From NCBI RefSeq assembly GCF_049705945.1, contig NZ_JBNAMV010000004.1, positions 186,001 through 250,000 on the forward strand: a DNA stretch of 64,000 nt, written 5' to 3'. Every line of letters begins with the position of its first letter. Position 1 is the stretch's first letter. A model generated the notes under the pieces. The model was not told the origin of the DNA, did not search any database, and saw only the letters and a program-made list of their open reading frames with translations. The DNA is from Salarchaeum japonicum_A. GTDB taxonomy: Archaea > Halobacteriota > Halobacteria > Halobacteriales > Halobacteriaceae. Of the stretch, positions 32,817 through 42,188 are shown piece by piece. Both the position numbers and the translations under genes were made by a program.

Positions 32817-33986
32817 ATGTCACCGACTGTCGCAGTTCTCGGTGCCGGGTACGCCGGCGCCGGCGCCATCCCCGAACTCGAGGACCGCCTCGGGGACGAC
32901 GCCGACCTCGTCTGGATCTCCGATACCGACTACCACCTCGTGCTCCACGAGGCCCATCGCTGCATCCGCGACCCCGCCGTCCGGGAGAAGATAACGATTC
33001 CCGTCACGGACATCAAGTCGCCGAGCACGCAGTTCGTGCAGGCGGAAGTCACGGGCCTCGACACGGACGACCGCGTCGTCGAACTCGACGGCGCGGACGA
33101 CGTCGAGTACGACTACGTCCTCGTCGCGCTCGGCTCCCAGACCGCGTACTACGGCATCGAGGGAATGGCGGAGAACGCGCTCACCCTCAAGAGCCTCGAC
33201 GACGCGCTCGACATCCACGAACGCGTGAAGGACGCCGCACGCGAAGCCACCCGCGAGGACCCCGCGACGGTCGTCATCGGCGGCGCCGGCCTCTCCGGCA
33301 TCCAGAGCGCCGGCGAAGTCGCCGAGTTCCGCGACAAACACAACGCCCCCGTCGACGTCTACCTCGTCGAAGCCCTCCCCGAAATCTTCCCGCCGGGCGA
33401 CGCCGAAGTCCAAGGCGCGCTCCGCCACCACCTCGAAGAAGCCGACGTGAACATCCTCACCGACGACCCCATCACGTCCGCGGACGAGGACGAGATTCAC
33501 TTCGACGAACGCGACAGCCTCGACTACGACGTGTTCGTCTGGACGGGCGGCATCACCGGCCGCGACGCCCTCAACGACACCACGCTGGAGAACGAACACA
33601 GCCGCCTCAACACCGGCCAGGACTTCCAGACCAGCGACGACCGCGTGTTCGCCATCGGCGACTCCGCCGTCGTCGAACAACCCGGCGAACACCCCGCACC
33701 CCCCACCGCGCTCGCCGCCTGGCAAGCCGCCGAAGTCGCCGCGAAAAACGTCTCGAACGCCATCGACGACCACCCCCTCGAAACCTGGACGTACCACGAC
33801 GAAGGCACCCTCATCAGCATCGGCGACACCGCCATCGCCCACGAAGTCACCGTCTACGGCATCGACGCCCCCATCCGCACCTTCAACGGCCTCCCCGCCA
33901 AAATGCTGAAGAAAGGCGCCGCCGCCCGCTGGATCGCCAAAATCACCAGCCCCACCCGCGCAATCAAAGCGTGGGACGCGCTCTAA
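32817..33986 (+). CDS. Type II NADH dehydrogenase-like FAD/NAD(P) oxidoreductase
   Basis: A 389-residue flavoprotein of the pyridine nucleotide-disulfide fold. FAD motif GAGYAGAG starts near residue 9. The NAD motif VVIGGAGLSGIQSAGEV is at about 156-172, and a second FAD contact DRVFAIGDSA near 277. It resembles NDH-2 enzymes, which pass electrons from NADH to quinone without pumping ions, or sulfide:quinone oxidoreductase relatives; no redox-active Cys pair is visible, favouring NDH-2. Codon use becomes extremely C-ending towards the 3' end. A hairpin and T-tract follow. Confidence 0.86.
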   Translation: MSPTVAVLGAGYAGAGAIPELEDRLGDDADLVWISDTDYHLVLHEAHRCIRDPAVREKITIPVTDIKSPSTQFVQAEVTGLDTDDRVVELDGADDVEYDYVLVALGSQTAYYGIEGMAENALTLKSLDDALDIHERVKDAAREATREDPATVVIGGAGLSGIQSAGEVAEFRDKHNAPVDVYLVEALPEIFPPGDAEVQGALRHHLEEADVNILTDDPITSADEDEIHFDERDSLDYDVFVWTGGITGRDALNDTTLENEHSRLNTGQDFQTSDDRVFAIGDSAVVEQPGEHPAPPTALAAWQAAEVAAKNVSNAIDDHPLETWTYHDEGTLISIGDTAIAHEVTVYGIDAPIRTFNGLPAKMLKKGAAARWIAKITSPTRAIKAWDAL

Positions 33987-33990
33987 GCCC

Positions 33991-34075
33991 TTTTTTCCGC
34001 TCGGGTCAGCTTCGCTGACCGCTCGCGCAAAAAATCGCTCCCAAAAAAGGCCGCGAGCGCCGCCGGCGCTCGCGG
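33991..34075. terminator. Hairpins and T/A tracts between convergent ndh-like gene and gyrA
   Basis: T6 at 33991-33996 follows the + strand gene. A perfect hairpin GGTCAGC-TTC-GCTGACC lies at 34004-34020, A-tracts at 34029-34034 and 34043-34048 (T-tracts for the gyrA strand), and a second hairpin with 11-bp arms at 34051-34061/34065-34075. Archaeal termination uses T-tracts, so this serves both genes. Confidence 0.6.
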
Positions 34076-34172
34076 TACGGCGTCGGTGTAACGCCGCGAC
34101 GGCGCCGCTTCCGCGCGGCATCTGCACTACTTCCGTGTCCTGCGTACCCGCCGGTAAAAAGAACTGTGGGGG

Positions 34173-36632
34173 TTACTCGTCGTCTTCGCTCGGCGTGTAG
34201 ACGTCGACGGAGGCGACGTGGTCGCCGTCGTCGAGGTCCATGATTTTCACGCCCTTGGTATTTCGGCCGACGGTGGAGACTTCGCCCGCGACGGTGCGGA
34301 GGATTTGGCCGCTCTGGCTCATGGCGATGAGGTGGTCGTCGTCGGTGACGGCTTTGACGGTGGCGACGTTCCCGTTACGCTCGCCGGTCTTGATGTCGGT
34401 GAGGCCGAAGCCGTACCGGGACTGCGGCCGGTACTCGGTGAGGGGCGTGCGCTTGCCGTAGCCGTTCTCGGTGACGGTGACCAATGCGCGGTCGTCGCCC
34501 TCGTGGGTCGCGACCAGTCCCGCGACGGCGTCGCCATCACGGAGTTTGATGCCGTTCACGCCCTTCGTCGCGCGGCCGGTGGCGCGCGCCTCCGATTCGT
34601 CGAATCGGATGGCCATGCCGTGCGCGCTCGCGATGACGAGGTCGTTCTCGCCGTCGGTGACCTCCACATCCACGAGTTCGTCGCCGTGTTCGAGGCGAAT
34701 GCCGATGATGCCCGTGGAAAGCACGTCCTCGTACTCGCCGGCGGACGTGCGCTTCACCTTGCCGTTCCGCGTGACCATCGTGAGATACTCGTCCTCGCCG
34801 AAGTCGTCCGTGTTGACGACGGCGGTGAGTTCCTCGCCGTCGTCCAGGTCAAGGAGGTTCACGGCGGACTTCCCCCTCGCGGTGCGGCTCATCTCGGGTA
34901 TCTCGTAGGTCTTCAACTGGTAGACCTGGCCCTGGTTCGTGAAGCACAGCAGGTAGTCGTGGGTGTTCGCGGTGAACACCGTCGACACCCTGTCGCCGTC
35001 CTTGAGGTCGGAGCCGATAACGCCTTTTCCGCCCCTGTGCTGGCTGCTGAACGTGTCCGTGGGGACGCGCTTGATGTAGTCCTCCTCGGTGAGGACGACA
35101 ACCACGTCCTCGCGTGGGATGAGGTCCTCGTCCGTCACCGTGCCCGCGTCCTCGATGATGGAGGTGCGGCGGTCGTCCGCGTACTCCTCCTTGAGGTCGC
35201 GGAGTTCCTCGACGATGACCGCGTCGAGTTCCTCCTGAGAGCCGAGGATGGTTTCGAGGCGTTCGATTTCGGCCTGCACGTCCTCGTACTCCTCCCGGAT
35301 TTCGGCGGCCTCCATCGACGTGAGGCTCCCGAGCTGCATCCGGACGATGTGGTTCGATTGCGCCTCGGAGAAGTCGAACTGGGCTTCGAGCGCCTCGCGT
35401 GCGGCGTCGCGGTCTTCGGCGTTTCGAATCGTCTCCACGACATCCTCGGCGTTGTCGAGCGCTTTCAGGCGGCCTTCGAGGATGTGCGCGCGGTCTTCGG
35501 CCTCCGCGAGGTCGTGTTCGCTCCGGCGGCGAACGACCTCCCGGCGGTGACTGAGGTACTCCGCGATCATCTCCTTCAGCGTGAGCACCTTCGGTTCGCC
35601 GTCGACGAGCGCGAGGTTGATGACGCCGAACGTGCGTTCGAGGTGGGATTCGAGGAGGCGGTTCTCCACGATGTCCGTGTTCGCGTTCGACTTCAGTTCG
35701 ATGACGACGCGCACGCCGTTCCGGTCGGATTCGTCGCGGAGGTCGCGCACGCCTTCGAGCGTGCCGTCGGTCACGTCGTCCGCGATGCGTTCGACGAGCC
35801 GACTCTTGTTCTGCTGGAAGGGAATCTCCGTGATGACGATGCTGTCGCCGCGCTCGCCTTCCTCGATTTCGTACTCGGCGCGCACGCGAAGGCGGCCGCG
35901 GCCCGTCGTGTACGCCTCCTTGATGGTGTTCCGGCCGACGATGTTCGCGCCGGTCGGGAAGTCCGGCCCCTTCACGTACTCCATCAGGTCGAGGTTCGAC
36001 AGGGAGTCGTCCTGGAGGAGCGCGATGCTCGCGTCCACGACTTCGCCGAGGTTGTGCGGCGGGATGTTCGTGCTCATCCCGACCGCGATACCGGAACTGC
36101 CGTTCACGAGGAGGTTCGGGAACGCGGCGGGGAGGACGGTGGGTTCGGTGGTGCGGTCGTCGTAGTTCGACTGGAAGTCAACCGTGTCCTTCTCCAAGTC
36201 CGCGAGCAGTTCCTCCGCGATGGGGGACATCCGGGACTCCGTGTACCGCATCGCCGCGGCGGGGTCGCCGTCGATACTCCCGAAGTTCCCCTGGCCGTCG
36301 ACCAACGGGTAGCGCATCGAGAAGTCCTGCGCCATCCGCACGAGCGTGTCGTAGATCGCGGAGTCGCCGTGGGGATGGTAGTCACCCATCGTCTCGCCGA
36401 CGACGCTCGAACTCTTCCGGTGGCCGGCGTTGCTCGTGACGCCGGCCTCGTGCATCGCGTACAGGATGCGGCGATGCACGGGCTTCAGGCCGTCACGGGC
36501 GTCTGGGAGCGCGCGACCCGCGATGACGCTCATCGCGTAGTCGATGTAGGACTGCTCCATCTCGTCCTCGACGCGGACGTTCTTCACGCGCTCCGCCACC
36601 TCGTCCGGGACGTCAGGTGCGTCCGAGCTCAT
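34173..36632 (-). CDS. gyrA: DNA gyrase subunit A
   Basis: An 819-residue breakage-reunion subunit. The catalytic Tyr130 lies in AMRYTESRM. The quinolone region HPHGDSAIYD has Ser91 and Asp95 in the positions of E. coli Ser83 and Asp87. The C-terminal beta-pinwheel shows six blades of the type RTARGKSAVNLL, RATGRATKGVNGIKL and GRNTKGVKIMDL; the GyrA-box-like element is among the first. Gyrase introduces negative supercoils using ATP. The ATG overlaps the gyrB stop by four bases (ATGA). Confidence 0.97.
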   Translation of the reverse strand: MSSDAPDVPDEVAERVKNVRVEDEMEQSYIDYAMSVIAGRALPDARDGLKPVHRRILYAMHEAGVTSNAGHRKSSSVVGETMGDYHPHGDSAIYDTLVRMAQDFSMRYPLVDGQGNFGSIDGDPAAAMRYTESRMSPIAEELLADLEKDTVDFQSNYDDRTTEPTVLPAAFPNLLVNGSSGIAVGMSTNIPPHNLGEVVDASIALLQDDSLSNLDLMEYVKGPDFPTGANIVGRNTIKEAYTTGRGRLRVRAEYEIEEGERGDSIVITEIPFQQNKSRLVERIADDVTDGTLEGVRDLRDESDRNGVRVVIELKSNANTDIVENRLLESHLERTFGVINLALVDGEPKVLTLKEMIAEYLSHRREVVRRRSEHDLAEAEDRAHILEGRLKALDNAEDVVETIRNAEDRDAAREALEAQFDFSEAQSNHIVRMQLGSLTSMEAAEIREEYEDVQAEIERLETILGSQEELDAVIVEELRDLKEEYADDRRTSIIEDAGTVTDEDLIPREDVVVVLTEEDYIKRVPTDTFSSQHRGGKGVIGSDLKDGDRVSTVFTANTHDYLLCFTNQGQVYQLKTYEIPEMSRTARGKSAVNLLDLDDGEELTAVVNTDDFGEDEYLTMVTRNGKVKRTSAGEYEDVLSTGIIGIRLEHGDELVDVEVTDGENDLVIASAHGMAIRFDESEARATGRATKGVNGIKLRDGDAVAGLVATHEGDDRALVTVTENGYGKRTPLTEYRPQSRYGFGLTDIKTGERNGNVATVKAVTDDDHLIAMSQSGQILRTVAGEVSTVGRNTKGVKIMDLDDGDHVASVDVYTPSEDDE

Positions 36633-38548
36633 ATGTCCACCCACTCCGCGTCGGTCGCGTTCTCCTGAATGAACCGCTTGCGGGGTTCGACGGCGTCACC
36701 CATCAGGACGGAGAACATCTTGTCGGCCTGCGCGGCGTCCTCGACGGTGAACTTCTTCAGGATTCGGTTCTCGGGGTTCATCGACGTGTCCCAGAGCTGC
36801 TGGGGGTTCATCTCTCCGAGGCCCTTGAACCGCTGGACCTGCGTCGGGTTCCCGTTACACTTCTCCTCGATGATGCGCTCGCGGTCGTCCTCCGTCATCG
36901 CGTCGTACGTCTCTCCGCGATACCGGACGCGGTAGAGCGGCGGCTGAATCGCGTACACGTGCCCGCCCTCGAGGAGTGGGCGCATGTGGCGGTAGAAGAA
37001 CGTCAGGAGGAGAGTGCGGATGTGCGCGCCGTCCACGTCCGCGTCCGTCGCGAAGATGATCTTGTCGTAGCGGAGTTCGTCGATGTCGAACTCCTCGCCG
37101 ATGCCGGTGCCGGCGGCCGTGATGAGCGCGCGCACTTCCTCGTTCTCCAGAATTCGGTCGAGCCGGTGTTTCTCGACGTTCAGAATCTTCCCCTTGATCG
37201 GGAGGACGGCCTGGAACTCGGGGTTGCGCGCCTGTTTCGCGCTCCCGCCCGCGCTGTCACCCTCGACGATGAACAGTTCCGCGTCCTCGGGGTCTTTCGT
37301 CTGGCAGTCCGCGAGCTTCCCGGGGAGTGCGCTCGATTCGAGCGCGCTCTTCCGGCGCGTCAACTCCTCGGCCTTCTTCGCGGCCTTCCGCGCCTTCGCG
37401 GCTTCGACGGCCTTGTGGATGACGGCGCGCGCCGTGTCGGGGTTCTCCTCGAAGTACGTGCTCACGCCCTCGTGGACCGCGGACTCGACGATTCCGCGTA
37501 CCTCCGAGTTTCCGAGTTTCGTTTTCGTCTGTCCCTCGAACTGGGGGTCGGGGTGTTTCACCGAGATGACGGCGGTGAGTCCCTCGCGGATGTCCTCGCC
37601 CTTGAGGTTCTCGCCGTCCAGTTCGGAGAGCAAGCCCTGGCTGTTCGCGTAGTCGTTCACCACGCGAGTGAGCGCGGTCTTGAATCCCGTGAGGTGCGTG
37701 CCGCCCTCGCGGGTGTTGATGTTGTTCGCGAACGCGTGCGTGGAGGACTGGAGGTCGTCAGTCGCCTGCATCGCGATCTCGACCTGCACGCCGTCCGCCT
37801 CGCTTTCGAGGTAGATGACGTCGTCGTGGAGTGCGTCCCGGGTCTCGTTGAGATAGCGGACGAACTCGCGGATGCCGCCCTCGTACTCGAAGGAGACTTC
37901 GCGCTCCTCGTCGGTTCGCTCGTCGGTGAGCGTGATTTCGACGCCGCTGTTGAGGAAAGCGAGCTCGCGAAGCCGGTTTTCGAGCGTGGAGAATTCGAAC
38001 TCCGTCGTCTCGAAGATCTCCGTGTCCGGCCGGAACCGAATCAGGGTGCCCGTCTGGTCCGCGGGAATCTCGTCGAGCTGTTCGAGGTCGGTGACGGGTT
38101 CGCCGCGCTCGAACTTCTCCTGCCAGCGTGCGCCGTCGCGTTCGACGACGACGGCGAGGCGCTCGGAGAGCGCGTTCACGACGGAGACACCGACGCCGTG
38201 CAGGCCGCCGGAGACCTGGTAGGATTTGCTGTCGAACTTCCCGCCCGCGTGGAGGACGGTGAGGATGACCTCGACGGCGGGGCGGTCGTACTCCTCGTGG
38301 GTGTCGATCGGGATACCGCGCCCGTCGTCGTGCACGCTGACGGACCCGTCGTCGTGGAGCGTGACCTCGATGGAGTCACAGTGCCCCGCGAGCGCTTCGT
38401 CGATCGCGTTGTCGACGACCTCGTAGACGAGATGATGGAGGCCGCGTGAGTCGGTAGAACCGATGTACATCGCCGGCCGCTTCCGCACCGCTTCCAAGCC
38501 TTCGAGGACCTGAATCTGCCCGGCGCTGTACTCGTTTTGGTCGCTCAT
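36629..38548 (-). CDS. gyrB: DNA gyrase subunit B
   Basis: A 639-residue ATPase and TOPRIM subunit. It has LEAVRKRPAMYIGSTD, GHKL motif VVDNAIDEALAG, DGRGIP and GGLHGVG. TOPRIM acids are in LFIVEGDSAGGSAKQ and ATDADVDGAHIRTLL. The family end GLGEMNPQQLWDT and MGDAVEPRKRFI is intact. The haloarchaeal enzyme is of bacterial origin. A TATA-like CTTAAG at 38579-38584 about 32 bases ahead supports the start at 38548. Confidence 0.97.
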   Translation of the reverse strand: MSDQNEYSAGQIQVLEGLEAVRKRPAMYIGSTDSRGLHHLVYEVVDNAIDEALAGHCDSIEVTLHDDGSVSVHDDGRGIPIDTHEEYDRPAVEVILTVLHAGGKFDSKSYQVSGGLHGVGVSVVNALSERLAVVVERDGARWQEKFERGEPVTDLEQLDEIPADQTGTLIRFRPDTEIFETTEFEFSTLENRLRELAFLNSGVEITLTDERTDEEREVSFEYEGGIREFVRYLNETRDALHDDVIYLESEADGVQVEIAMQATDDLQSSTHAFANNINTREGGTHLTGFKTALTRVVNDYANSQGLLSELDGENLKGEDIREGLTAVISVKHPDPQFEGQTKTKLGNSEVRGIVESAVHEGVSTYFEENPDTARAVIHKAVEAAKARKAAKKAEELTRRKSALESSALPGKLADCQTKDPEDAELFIVEGDSAGGSAKQARNPEFQAVLPIKGKILNVEKHRLDRILENEEVRALITAAGTGIGEEFDIDELRYDKIIFATDADVDGAHIRTLLLTFFYRHMRPLLEGGHVYAIQPPLYRVRYRGETYDAMTEDDRERIIEEKCNGNPTQVQRFKGLGEMNPQQLWDTSMNPENRILKKFTVEDAAQADKMFSVLMGDAVEPRKRFIQENATDAEWVDI

Positions 38549-38690
38549 ATGAACTTGCTCTCGTCTAGTACTTCCTCACTTAAGAAGGCTCGCACACGCA
38601 CGCGCGCGAGCCACACATGGACTCCGAACGAGGGGCGAATCCCGGACGGCCCCGGAATCTAGTTTCACTTTCACCGTGCCACCGGGAGTG

Positions 38691-38696
38691 TTTTAT
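38691..38696 (+). promoter_or_regulatory. TATA box of top6BA
   Basis: TTTTAT lies 29 bases before the top6B ATG, giving a leaderless or near-leaderless transcript. The 176-base gap to gyrB therefore carries two back-to-back promoters. Confidence 0.6.
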
Positions 38697-38724
38697 CCGC
38701 GAAGGGGATAGGGTCGGGCACTGA

Positions 38725-41100
38725 ATGACGTCCTTCCAGTCTACGCTCGGCGAGGAGGAGGGCATCGCGGAGGAGCTGGCAGAAAGCCAGCGAGAGATCT
38801 CCATCGCCGAGTTCTTCGAGAAGAACAAGCACATGCTCGGGTTCGACTCGGGCGCTCGCGGGCTGGTCACGGCCGTGAAGGAAGCCGTGGACAACGCCCT
38901 CGACGCGACCGAGGAAGCCGGCATCCTCCCCGACATCTACGTCGAAATCCAGGAATCCGGGGACTACTACCGGCTCATCGTGGAGGACAACGGGCCCGGC
39001 ATCACGAAGGAGCAGGTGCCGAAGGTGTTCGGGAAGCTGCTGTACGGGAGTCGGTTTCACGCGCGCGAGCAGTCCCGCGGCCAGCAGGGAATCGGGATTT
39101 CCGCGGCCGTGCTCTACAGTCAACTCACGTCCGGGACGCCCGCGAAAATCACGAGTCGAACGAAGGGCAGCGAGACGGCGAAGTACTTCGAACTCACCAT
39201 CGACACGGACACGAACGAACCGGTCATCCAGGACGAGTCCGAGACGACGTGGGAGCGCTCGCAGGGGACCCGCATCGAACTGGAGATGGAGGCGAACATG
39301 CGGGCGCGCAGTCAGCTTCACGACTACATGCAGCACACGGCGGTCGTGAACCCGCACGCCCGCCTCGAACTCCGCGAGCCGAAGAACCACTTCAAGTACG
39401 AGCGCGCCGAGGGCGCGGAACTCCCCGCGGAGACCGAGGAAATCCGCCCGCACCCGCACGGCGTGGAACTCGGAACGGTCATCAAGATGCTGAACGCGAC
39501 CGACTCCCACAGCCTGCGGGGGTTCCTGCAGGAGGAGTTCACGCGGGTCGGCGCGAAGACCGCGGACTCGATTCTGGACGCGTTCCGCGACCGGCACTAC
39601 GGTCGCGAGATGACTTGGTCGGTGCCCCGCGAGGGTGTCTCCGAGGCCGTCACGGACGCGGTGTCGAACAAGTCGGGCGCGGACACCGAGGCGTTCGCGG
39701 ACGCGTTGGGCGAGGAACTCGCGGACGCCGACCGCGTCTCCTTCACGGACATCGAGAACGCGGTCGATGCGGCCGCGGACGCGGCGAGCGAGGAAACGGG
39801 AACGACGTTCGGCGACACTGTCCGCGAGAACGTCGTGGACGCCGTCTGGACGGCGGTGACGGAGAACCGCGACGACGACCTGTACGGGTTCGTGGACGAC
39901 GCGACGAGCGTCCAGAAGGACGACGCGACCGTCAACGGAATCTCATGGCGTATCGCAGAGAAGTTTGGAGAGGAAACCCCGCGAGACCGTCTTCTCCGTG
40001 AAGACCTGCGTGACTTCGTTGTTCGAGCGGCTGAATCGATTGAGGAACGAAATGGCGTTACTGTCGGCGAGACCTCGCGGGAGAACATCACGGAACGGCT
40101 CTGGGAGGCGATGCGGCGCGTGGAGGACGACGTGCCGCTCGCGCGCGAGGTCGCGTCCGACCGGGACGCCGCCCGCGACCTCCTCGACGCGATGACCTCC
40201 GTTGACGTCATCTCGCCGCCCACGAACTGCCTCGCGCCCATCACGCCCGAACTCATCGAAGCCGGTCTGCGCAAGGAGGTGGACGCGGACTTCTACGCGG
40301 CGGCGACCCGCGACGCAGATGTGCACGGCGGCGACCCGTTCGTCGTCGAGGCCGGTATCGCGTACGGCGGCGACATCCCCGCGGACGGAACGGTCCAACT
40401 GATGCGCTTTGCGAACCGCGTGCCGCTCGTCTACCAGCGCGGCGCGTGCGCGACCACGCAGACCCTGAAGGGAATCGGCTGGCGGAACTACGGCCTCGAC
40501 CAGCCAGGTGGGAGCGGCCTGCCGAGCGGCCCCTGCGTCATCATGGTGCACGTCGCGTCCACGAACGTGCCGTTCACGAGCGAGTCGAAGGACGCGCTCG
40601 CGTCCGTGCCCGCCATCGAGGACGAAATCGAGCTCGCGGTCCGGGAGGCCGCGCGCGAACTCAAATCCTACCTGAACAAGAAGCGCTCGATGGAGAAGCG
40701 CCGGGAGAAGCAGAACGTCATCGCGGACATCCTCCCGAAGATGGCGCACAAGGTGAGCGAGATGACCGACCGCGAGGACCTCGTCATCGAGGACTCGCTC
40801 GCTCGCATCATGAACAACGTCCTCGTCGAGTCCGAAGTCACGGAGGGCTCGCTGACGGTGTCCGTGGAGAACCACGCGGACACGAACGCCGACCTGGACG
40901 TGACCGCTATCGTGGACGCGGAACCGAGCGACGTGTCGGCGGGGAGCGTCGTGGAGATGGACGGCGAGTACTTCCTGAAGTGGGAACCCACGGTGTCGGG
41001 CGGCGAGGACGCCGAACTGACGGCGACCGTGCCCGACGGAACCGACTGTGAACTGAGCGTGGACGGCGTAGAGGCGGAGAAACTCACGGTGAACCAATGA
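38725..41100 (+). CDS. top6B: DNA topoisomerase VI subunit B
   Basis: A 791-residue ATPase subunit. The GHKL domain has KEAVDNALDATEEAG, VEDNGPGI and GQQGIGISAAVLYSQ. The H2TH-like segment is DSHSLRGFLQEEFTRVGAKTA in two parts (about 257-277). The transducer has SPPTNCLAPITPEL, QRGACATTQ and KKRSMEKRREKQN. A large insert (about 297-490) between H2TH and transducer contains two similar units, about 356-378 and 440-463, 85 residues apart. Nucleotides about 39935-40075, within this insert, have visibly lower GC and different codons. It is coupled to top6A by ATGA. Confidence 0.96.
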   Translation: MTSFQSTLGEEEGIAEELAESQREISIAEFFEKNKHMLGFDSGARGLVTAVKEAVDNALDATEEAGILPDIYVEIQESGDYYRLIVEDNGPGITKEQVPKVFGKLLYGSRFHAREQSRGQQGIGISAAVLYSQLTSGTPAKITSRTKGSETAKYFELTIDTDTNEPVIQDESETTWERSQGTRIELEMEANMRARSQLHDYMQHTAVVNPHARLELREPKNHFKYERAEGAELPAETEEIRPHPHGVELGTVIKMLNATDSHSLRGFLQEEFTRVGAKTADSILDAFRDRHYGREMTWSVPREGVSEAVTDAVSNKSGADTEAFADALGEELADADRVSFTDIENAVDAAADAASEETGTTFGDTVRENVVDAVWTAVTENRDDDLYGFVDDATSVQKDDATVNGISWRIAEKFGEETPRDRLLREDLRDFVVRAAESIEERNGVTVGETSRENITERLWEAMRRVEDDVPLAREVASDRDAARDLLDAMTSVDVISPPTNCLAPITPELIEAGLRKEVDADFYAAATRDADVHGGDPFVVEAGIAYGGDIPADGTVQLMRFANRVPLVYQRGACATTQTLKGIGWRNYGLDQPGGSGLPSGPCVIMVHVASTNVPFTSESKDALASVPAIEDEIELAVREAARELKSYLNKKRSMEKRREKQNVIADILPKMAHKVSEMTDREDLVIEDSLARIMNNVLVESEVTEGSLTVSVENHADTNADLDVTAIVDAEPSDVSAGSVVEMDGEYFLKWEPTVSGGEDAELTATVPDGTDCELSVDGVEAEKLTVNQ

Positions 41101-42188
41101 GCGACATCACTGACGCGAAGGCGCGCGAGCGCCTCATCGACATGGCGGCGGAGTTCTACGACCAGTTCGCGGGCGGCGACATCCCCCACATGGACGTGCC
41201 GACGCGCTCGAAGTCGAACATCGTGTTCGACGAGGACGCGGGCGTCTGGGTGTATGGCGACCGTACGAGCACGCGCAGCGCGAACAGCGTGCGGGGCGCG
41301 CGGAAGCTCCTGAAGGCCGTGTACACGATGGAGTTCCTCGCCCAGCAGCTAGAGGAGAATCGCTCGTCGACGCTGCGTGAACTCTACTACCTCAGCGAGT
41401 CCTGGGACGAGGAGGAGGCGCAGTTCAGCACGCAGTCGGAGTCGAACAAGCTCGTGGAGGACCTCGAAATCGTCTCCGGCGTCAAGCGCGAGGACTTCCA
41501 CATGCGTCCGGAGGAGTCCGGCGCGAAGGTGATGGGGCCGCTCCTCCTGCGCGAGCAGACGCGTCGGGGCGACCGCGACATCCACTGCCAGGAGGACGTA
41601 GGACAAGGCGGCTACCAGATTCCGAACGACCCGGACACCATCGAGTTCCTCGACAACGACGCGGAGTTCGTGCTCTGCGTGGAGACCGGTGGGATGCGCG
41701 ACCGCCTCGTGGAGAACGGGTTCGACGACGAGTACGACGCGATCGTCGTCCACCTCGGCGGTCAGCCCGCTCGGGCGACCCGACGCCTCACGAAGCGCCT
41801 GCGGGACGAACTCGACCTCCCGGTCGTGGTGTTCACTGACGGCGACCCCTGGAGCTACCGCATCTTCGGTTCTGTGGCCTATGGCTCCATCAAGTCCGCA
41901 CACCTCTCCGAGTACCTCGCGACGCCGGACGCGCAGTTCGTCGGCATCCGCCCCGAGGACATCGTCGAGTACGACCTGCCGACCGACCCCCTCAGCGACT
42001 CCGACGTGAACGCATTGGAGAGCGAACTCGAAGACCCCCGGTTCCAGACGGAGTACTGGACGGAACAGATCGAACTCCAGCTCGACATCAACAAGAAGGC
42101 CGAACAGCAGGCGCTCGCGTCCCGCGGCCTGGACTTCGTGACCGACACCTACCTCCCCGAGCGCCTCGACGAGATGGGCGTCATCTAG
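41097..42188 (+). CDS. top6A: DNA topoisomerase VI subunit A (Spo11-like)
   Basis: A 363-residue DNA-cleaving subunit. The catalytic tyrosine is in STLRELYYLSESW, most likely Tyr98 by comparison with other archaeal enzymes. TOPRIM acids are Glu196 (LCVETGGM) and Asp248/Asp250 (FTDGDPWSYRIFG). With top6B it relaxes and decatenates DNA by double-strand passage. Length is normal, and the start overlaps the top6B stop by four bases. Confidence 0.97.
   Translation: MSDITDAKARERLIDMAAEFYDQFAGGDIPHMDVPTRSKSNIVFDEDAGVWVYGDRTSTRSANSVRGARKLLKAVYTMEFLAQQLEENRSSTLRELYYLSESWDEEEAQFSTQSESNKLVEDLEIVSGVKREDFHMRPEESGAKVMGPLLLREQTRRGDRDIHCQEDVGQGGYQIPNDPDTIEFLDNDAEFVLCVETGGMRDRLVENGFDDEYDAIVVHLGGQPARATRRLTKRLRDELDLPVVVFTDGDPWSYRIFGSVAYGSIKSAHLSEYLATPDAQFVGIRPEDIVEYDLPTDPLSDSDVNALESELEDPRFQTEYWTEQIELQLDINKKAEQQALASRGLDFVTDTYLPERLDEMGVI

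Noticed and set aside
32796..32817. Upstream in-frame ATG for the NADH dehydrogenase-like gene
   Set aside because: It adds seven residues before the conserved N-terminal strand and leaves too little space after the TATA-like element; the ATG at 32817 fits better.
34218..36668. Very long open frame opposite gyrA (816 codons), and similar frames opposite gyrB, glpK, top6B and others
   Set aside because: High GC with C/G-ending codons makes long antisense open frames; they have repetitive Val/Arg/Asp composition, no family motifs and no TATA, while the opposite strand has clear conserved genes.
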